64,000 bases of DNA from Parabacteroides merdae ATCC 43184 (GTDB lineage Bacteria > Bacteroidota > Bacteroidia > Bacteroidales > Tannerellaceae). Position numbers and translations under genes: made by a program. The stretch is taken from contig NZ_CP102286.1 of assembly GCF_025151215.1 (NCBI RefSeq), positions 3,596,001 to 3,660,000 on the forward strand. Direction: 5' to 3'. Under the pieces are notes generated by a model. That model did not search any database. It saw only the letters and a list, made by a program, of their open reading frames with translations, and had not been told where the DNA came from. Position 1 is the stretch's first letter; each line of letters opens with the position of its first letter. Positions 60,427 to 64,000 of the stretch are shown in pieces.

Positions 60427-61110
60427 ATGGCGACACCATTAAAAATACTTTTTGCAGATGATGATCTGAAATATTCACTTCTTCTCAAACGTTTTCTTGA
60501 AAAAGAAGGGTATGATGTGGCTTATACCGGAAACGGGATGATGGTTCTCGAACAATTTCCGGTTGTTAAGCCTGATCTTGTCCTTTTGGATATCAATATG
60601 CCGGGTTTGAATGGTTTTGAGGTCGCAGAAAAGATACGGGAAAACGATCGCCATGTCCTGATCTTTTTCCTTTCCGACCGTTCGGACAAAAACGACCGCC
60701 TGAAAGGCTTCAGCCTCAAAGGAAATGACTATCTTGCCAAGCCTTTCTATCCGGAAGAGCTGCTGGCGCGGATCAAAGAGCGGTTTGAAGTGAATCCCGA
60801 TGTGAAAGTCGAAGAAGAAATCTATCATTTCGCTAATACCGTGTTTGACTATTCCACAAATGAAATCCGTACAGGCAACAGCAAGACGTTGGTCACTTCC
60901 CGTCAGGCAGAAATTCTTCGTATCCTCGCCCGTAATCCAAATGTTGCGATCGACCGTGAAATCATCCTATCTGCTGTATGGGGAAATGTCTCTTATGCCA
61001 ACTCCCTGGCTTTGAATGTGCAGGTCACTTATCTTCGCAAAGCCTTGCGTAACGACCCTTTGACCAGTATCGTTTCCCTTACAAAAAAAGGCTATATGCT
61101 GAAAGGATAA
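60427..61110 (+). CDS. OmpR-family response regulator
   Basis: 227 residues. Receiver domain with acidic pocket DDD (11-13), phospho-acceptor Asp55 in LVLLDINMPG and switch Lys in YLAKPFYPEEL; the usual switch Thr is Ser (FFLSDRS). C-terminal winged helix (about 130-227) with SRQAEILRILARNPNVAIDREIIL and VQVTYLRKALRNDP. Cognate to the kinase 6 bp upstream. Target genes not visible from the sequence. Confidence 0.95.
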   Translation: MATPLKILFADDDLKYSLLLKRFLEKEGYDVAYTGNGMMVLEQFPVVKPDLVLLDINMPGLNGFEVAEKIRENDRHVLIFFLSDRSDKNDRLKGFSLKGNDYLAKPFYPEELLARIKERFEVNPDVKVEEEIYHFANTVFDYSTNEIRTGNSKTLVTSRQAEILRILARNPNVAIDREIILSAVWGNVSYANSLALNVQVTYLRKALRNDPLTSIVSLTKKGYMLKG

Positions 61111-61120
61111 AAAAACTTGC

Positions 61121-61128
61121 TATCTTTG
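61121..61128 (+). promoter_or_regulatory. -7 box of the DUF4254-glycosyltransferase operon
   Basis: TATCTTTG, exact TAnnTTTG, 34 bp before the DUF4254 ATG and 10 bp after the response-regulator stop. Confidence 0.6.
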
Positions 61129-61162
61129 CGCAATTGAGAAGTATAGACAAATAAAAAAGCGT

Positions 61163-61768
61163 ATGAGTTTCAGCGAAAAGTCTTGCCTGGTATTTGAACA
61201 GGCTACGAAGGCATATCATATCACCGATCATATAGATGCCACGGTACATAATCCTTATGAGGTGAAGAGTATAGAGTTCTATCTGTATTTGAAGAATTGG
61301 ATTGATGCTGTGCAATGGCATATGGAAGATATTATCCGCAATCCGGCTATTGAGCCGACTGAAGGATTGGTGATCAAACGACGGATTGACAAATCCAATC
61401 AAGATCGTACGGATCTGGTTGAGTTAATTGACAGTTTCTTTTTGGATCAGTATAAAAATGTGAAAGTCTTACCGAATGCAACGATCAATACAGAGAGCCC
61501 AGCATGGGCGATTGATCGATTGTCCATCTTGATCCTGAAGATTTATCATATGCAACAGGAGGTAGATCGTTCGGATGCGACTCCTGAGCATAAGGGAAAA
61601 TGTGAAGAAAAATTGCGTATACTTTTGGAACAAAAAAAGGATTTATGCGTGGCATTGGATCAGTTATTGGCAGATATCGGTGCTGGACGTAAATATATGA
61701 AAGTCTATAAACAAATGAAGATGTATAATGATCCGGCCTTGAACCCAGTATTGTACGGTAAAAAATAA
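61163..61768 (+). CDS. DUF4254 domain-containing protein
   Basis: 201 residues, soluble and largely helical, with the DUF4254 features VKSIEFYLYLKNWIDAVQWHMEDIIRNPAI and LKRRIDKSNQDRTDLVELID. The family typically lies next to LPS glycosyltransferase genes in Bacteroidetes. Its stop codon overlaps the ATG of the heptosyltransferase-like gene (TAATG), so the two are co-translated. Function unknown; participation in LPS core or O-antigen assembly is inference. Confidence 0.85.
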   Translation: MSFSEKSCLVFEQATKAYHITDHIDATVHNPYEVKSIEFYLYLKNWIDAVQWHMEDIIRNPAIEPTEGLVIKRRIDKSNQDRTDLVELIDSFFLDQYKNVKVLPNATINTESPAWAIDRLSILILKIYHMQQEVDRSDATPEHKGKCEEKLRILLEQKKDLCVALDQLLADIGAGRKYMKVYKQMKMYNDPALNPVLYGKK

Positions 61769-62796
61769 TGGCAAAGGTATTAGTAATACGACTCTCGGCT
61801 ATAGGCGATGTCGCTATGACAGTGCCTGTCATTTATTCTGCCGCCAAAGCTAATCCGGAAGATTCCTTTACTGTTTTGACTCAAGCTTTTTTGATGCCCC
61901 TGTTTATGAATCGTCCACCTAATGTGGAGGTTATCGGTATTAATACAAAGGGGGCTGAAAAAGGGCTTATCGGGTTGTTGAAATTTATCTCGGCATTGTT
62001 GAAATTCGATTTTGATGTTATCTTGGATTTGCATAATGTGATCCGTACGATAATAATCTGTACTTTTTTCAGATTGAATGGTAAGCGTGTGTTTGTGTTG
62101 GATAAAGCGCGGAAAGAACGTAAAAGATTGACTGCAATTAAAGGCAAACGACTTTATCCTCTTCGTCCGGTTATAGTCCGTTATGCCGATGTGTTTCGGG
62201 CTGCTGGGTTGAACTATACAGAAACGTTTACATCTCTTTATGAAGAATCTCCTGCCGAATTGTCTGGAATGGCCTCCGTTGCTGGAATTAAAAAAGGCAA
62301 ATGGATCGGTGTTGCTCCATTTGCCAAACACCGAGGTAAAATTTATCCAGTGGACGAAATGGAACAAGTCGTTGCCTGTTTGTCGAAATGTGAAGATTAT
62401 ACTGTTTTTTTGTTCGGAGGGCGAGGATATGAGGAGGCAATCCTTGAACAATGGGAGTTTCAATATCCACGTGTTAAAAGTGTTGTAGGTAAATATGCCT
62501 TGGATAATGAGTTGGCGTTAATCAGCCAATTGGATGTGCTATTGTGTATGGATTCTGCAAATATGCATTTTGCCTCTTTGGTAGGTACACGAGTGATTTC
62601 GATTTGGGGAGCGACGCATCCTTATGCCGGTTTTTATGGTTATCATCAAGATTCCGGTGATGTTATTCAGGAAAATTTACCTTGTCGGCCTTGTTCTGTA
62701 TTTGGGCAGAAACCATGTTTGCGCGGTGATTGGGCGTGTATGACACTGATAACACCGGAGAGGATTGTTGAAAAGGTAAAGGCATCAATAAAATAG
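61768..62796 (+). CDS. Glycosyltransferase family 9 (heptosyltransferase-like)
   Basis: 342 residues of GT9. N-terminal VLVIRLSAIGDVAMTVPVIYSA and the acceptor-binding AKANPEDSFTVLTQAF region, C-terminal donor-binding DVLLCMDSANMHFASLVGTRVISIWGATHP. These enzymes add heptose or a related sugar from an ADP-sugar to LPS core. Cytosolic, membrane-associated. Part of an operon with the genes that follow. Confidence 0.92.
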   Translation: MAKVLVIRLSAIGDVAMTVPVIYSAAKANPEDSFTVLTQAFLMPLFMNRPPNVEVIGINTKGAEKGLIGLLKFISALLKFDFDVILDLHNVIRTIIICTFFRLNGKRVFVLDKARKERKRLTAIKGKRLYPLRPVIVRYADVFRAAGLNYTETFTSLYEESPAELSGMASVAGIKKGKWIGVAPFAKHRGKIYPVDEMEQVVACLSKCEDYTVFLFGGRGYEEAILEQWEFQYPRVKSVVGKYALDNELALISQLDVLLCMDSANMHFASLVGTRVISIWGATHPYAGFYGYHQDSGDVIQENLPCRPCSVFGQKPCLRGDWACMTLITPERIVEKVKASIK

Positions 62797-62817
62797 TAAA
62801 GAGAAAACTACGATATC

Positions 62818-63876
62818 ATGAGGGTCTGTTATTTTTCAAAATGTTATAAAGAACTATATAGTGCGGGAAGTAAAGCAAAGACCGATATGGAACAGATTAT
62901 GTGCGATTTAGGATATCGGAATATCGGGTTTCCTTGTCTCGTTTGTTCGAATAAGATACTTGGCTTTGTCATAACTTTGCTCAGTATGATTAAAGTTTGT
63001 TTTAAGTTAAGGTCAGGTGATATTTTGATTATACAATATCCTTTGAAAAAATATTATACGTTATTATGTAATATAGTGCATTATCGAGGAGCTAAAGTTA
63101 TAACCTTGATTCACGATTTAGGCTCTTTCCGACGGAAAAGATTGACAGTCCTTCAAGAAATTGATCGTCTGCAGAATTCTGATTATTTAATAACATTGAA
63201 TGATTCGATGTCTGCTTGGTTACAAACTAAGGGGTGTGAAGTCCCGAAAGGAGAACTGAAGATTTGGGATTATTTATCTCCAGCCATTGTCTTAAACAAA
63301 ATAGAACCAGCTACTGACTATACGGTTGTTTATGCAGGCGCGTTGGGATATAATAAAAATCGTTTTTTATATGAGTTGGATCGTTTACCTCGTCAATGGC
63401 ATCTGAGTGTGTATGGTAAAGGATTAGAAGCTGATAAGATTCTCAATAAAGAATATTTCTCATATAACGGCTTTTTGCCGGCAGATCAATTGATATCTTC
63501 GGTACAGGGTGATTTTGGCCTGGTTTGGGATGGAGATTCTTATGAAGCATGTACTGGCAACTATGGTGAATATTTACGATATAATAATCCTCATAAAGTC
63601 TCTTTGTATGTCCGTTGTCATCTTCCGCTTATCATTTGGGAGAAGGCTGCATTGGCTCCTTTCATAAAAGAGAAGGAAATAGGTATTTGCATAAATTCTT
63701 TGGAAGAACTGGATGGTAAATTGGAGAAATTGACGGTGGATGATTATTTTAAGATGAAATCTCGGGTGATTGAGATAAGTAACTTGTTGTCTGTAGGATA
63801 TTTTTTTACTAAAGCCTTGGATGAGGCTGTTAAGTTTCTGACAAAATCGGATGTGGCAGATGAAGGTCGTAATTAA
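62818..63876 (+). CDS. Glycosyltransferase, galactofuranosyltransferase-like
   Basis: 352 residues with a GT-B-like layout: N-terminal SKCYKELYSAGSKAKTDMEQIMCDLGYRNIG and ILIIQYPLKKYYT, then VITLIHDLGSFRRKR and the nucleotide-binding half starting DYTVVYAGALGYNKNRFLYEL. C-terminal DFGLVWDGDSYEACTGNYGEYLRYNNPHKVSLY fits the UDP-galactofuranose transferase group annotated in Bacteroidetes; the exact sugar is inference. Low-GC compared with genes upstream. It overlaps the next gene by 17 bp. Confidence 0.82.
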   Translation: MRVCYFSKCYKELYSAGSKAKTDMEQIMCDLGYRNIGFPCLVCSNKILGFVITLLSMIKVCFKLRSGDILIIQYPLKKYYTLLCNIVHYRGAKVITLIHDLGSFRRKRLTVLQEIDRLQNSDYLITLNDSMSAWLQTKGCEVPKGELKIWDYLSPAIVLNKIEPATDYTVVYAGALGYNKNRFLYELDRLPRQWHLSVYGKGLEADKILNKEYFSYNGFLPADQLISSVQGDFGLVWDGDSYEACTGNYGEYLRYNNPHKVSLYVRCHLPLIIWEKAALAPFIKEKEIGICINSLEELDGKLEKLTVDDYFKMKSRVIEISNLLSVGYFFTKALDEAVKFLTKSDVADEGRN

Positions 63877-64000
63877 TCCTAAATACAATTTTCTCACTGA
63901 TTTTATTTATCATCTTCCTGGATGTTTTTTCAAGGACGGTGAGACTATATACCAAGGACGTAATATCCTTAAAAAGTACGATATACAAGGATATCGTTTG
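63860..64000 (+). CDS. LPS kinase (InaA/Kdo-kinase-like), 5' part
   Basis: The frame ATG 63860 to the window edge gives 47 residues, MKVVINPKYNFLTDFIYHLP...QGRNILKKYDIQGY, the usual N-terminus of Bacteroidetes lipopolysaccharide-kinase-like (InaA/WaaP-type) proteins. It overlaps the glycosyltransferase gene by 17 bp and is cut by the window end. Such kinases phosphorylate core sugars of LPS. Too little is visible for motif checks. Confidence 0.7.
   Translation, partial: MKVVINPKYNFLTDFIYHLPGCFFKDGETIYQGRNILKKYDIQGYRL

Noticed and set aside
58996..61110. Assignment of the two-component pair as rprX/rprY
   Set aside because: The kinase and regulator have the general layout but I do not recognise RprX/RprY-specific sequence, so no symbol is given.
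1..64000. tRNA, rRNA, insertion sequence or prophage
   Set aside because: Reading both strands gave no tRNA-like cloverleaf, rRNA segment, transposase, integrase or phage structural gene; a tRNAscan or covariance search was not possible here.

Overview
The window reads as chromosomal DNA of a gut Bacteroidales, most likely Parabacteroides or a close relative. Evidence: three SusC/SusD-type or TonB-linked outer-membrane loci, an ECF-sigma/FecR pair, GLPGLI and DUF4925 proteins, the acpP-fabF-rnc cluster, a DUF4254/heptosyltransferase LPS cluster, and many promoters with the Bacteroidetes -7 box TAnnTTTG. No rRNA, tRNA, insertion sequence, phage or CRISPR array is visible. The genus is an inference from protein style, not a database match.

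Layout. 1-345: one copy of a ~250-bp intergenic repeat whose second copy is at 50432-50697. 349-1492: HipA-like kinase and DUF3037 protein, overlapping. 1598-7555: SusC, SusD and an endonuclease/exonuclease/phosphatase enzyme. 7559-11329 (minus): HhH protein, Na+-dependent NSS transporter, LolD-like ATPase, TcdA. 11475-13962: GH20 hexosaminidase and a small exported protein. 14059-28199 (minus): one regulated locus, transcribed ECF sigma, FecR, SusC (with STN domain), SusD, then three secreted FAD-dependent oxidoreductases. 28396-30651: Pit-type phosphate transporter. 30809-35171: 2-aminoethylphosphonate (2-AEP) catabolism, with an unfamiliar HTH regulator divergent from DUF5690 transporter-phnX-phnW. 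35301-41902: PAP2 phosphatase, GH3-family acyl-adenylating enzyme, pfkA, rnc, fabF, acpP, purN. 41912-46791: TonB receptor, DUF4925 lipoprotein, divergent AraC regulator. 46802-50022 (minus): ExoX-C-like protein, pdxB, MFS transporter. 50882-54250 (minus): GLPGLI protein and its outer-membrane partner. 54346-54957 (minus): a decayed MntA/HepT toxin-antitoxin pair. 55105-58731: GH2 lipoprotein. 58996-61110: histidine kinase and OmpR-type regulator. 61163-64000: LPS or surface glycan genes, running off the right edge.

How they work together. The sigma/FecR-SusCD-triple-FAD locus looks like a trans-envelope-signalled uptake system whose accessory enzymes are oxidoreductases instead of glycoside hydrolases; this is the best candidate for an undescribed system. 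The phn locus plus the neighbouring Pit transporter would take in 2-AEP, split it into acetaldehyde and phosphate, and may share phosphate physiology. Its regulator is not LysR-type, and a near-palindromic site occurs twice in the divergent promoter region. At the DNA level the window is rich in short palindromes: a two-copy repeat whose hairpin arms differ but remain paired, a hairpin array between sigma and FecR, a perfect 28-bp hairpin after susD, a palindrome inside a coding region, and a perfect 15-bp hairpin at the 5' end of the RNase III gene.
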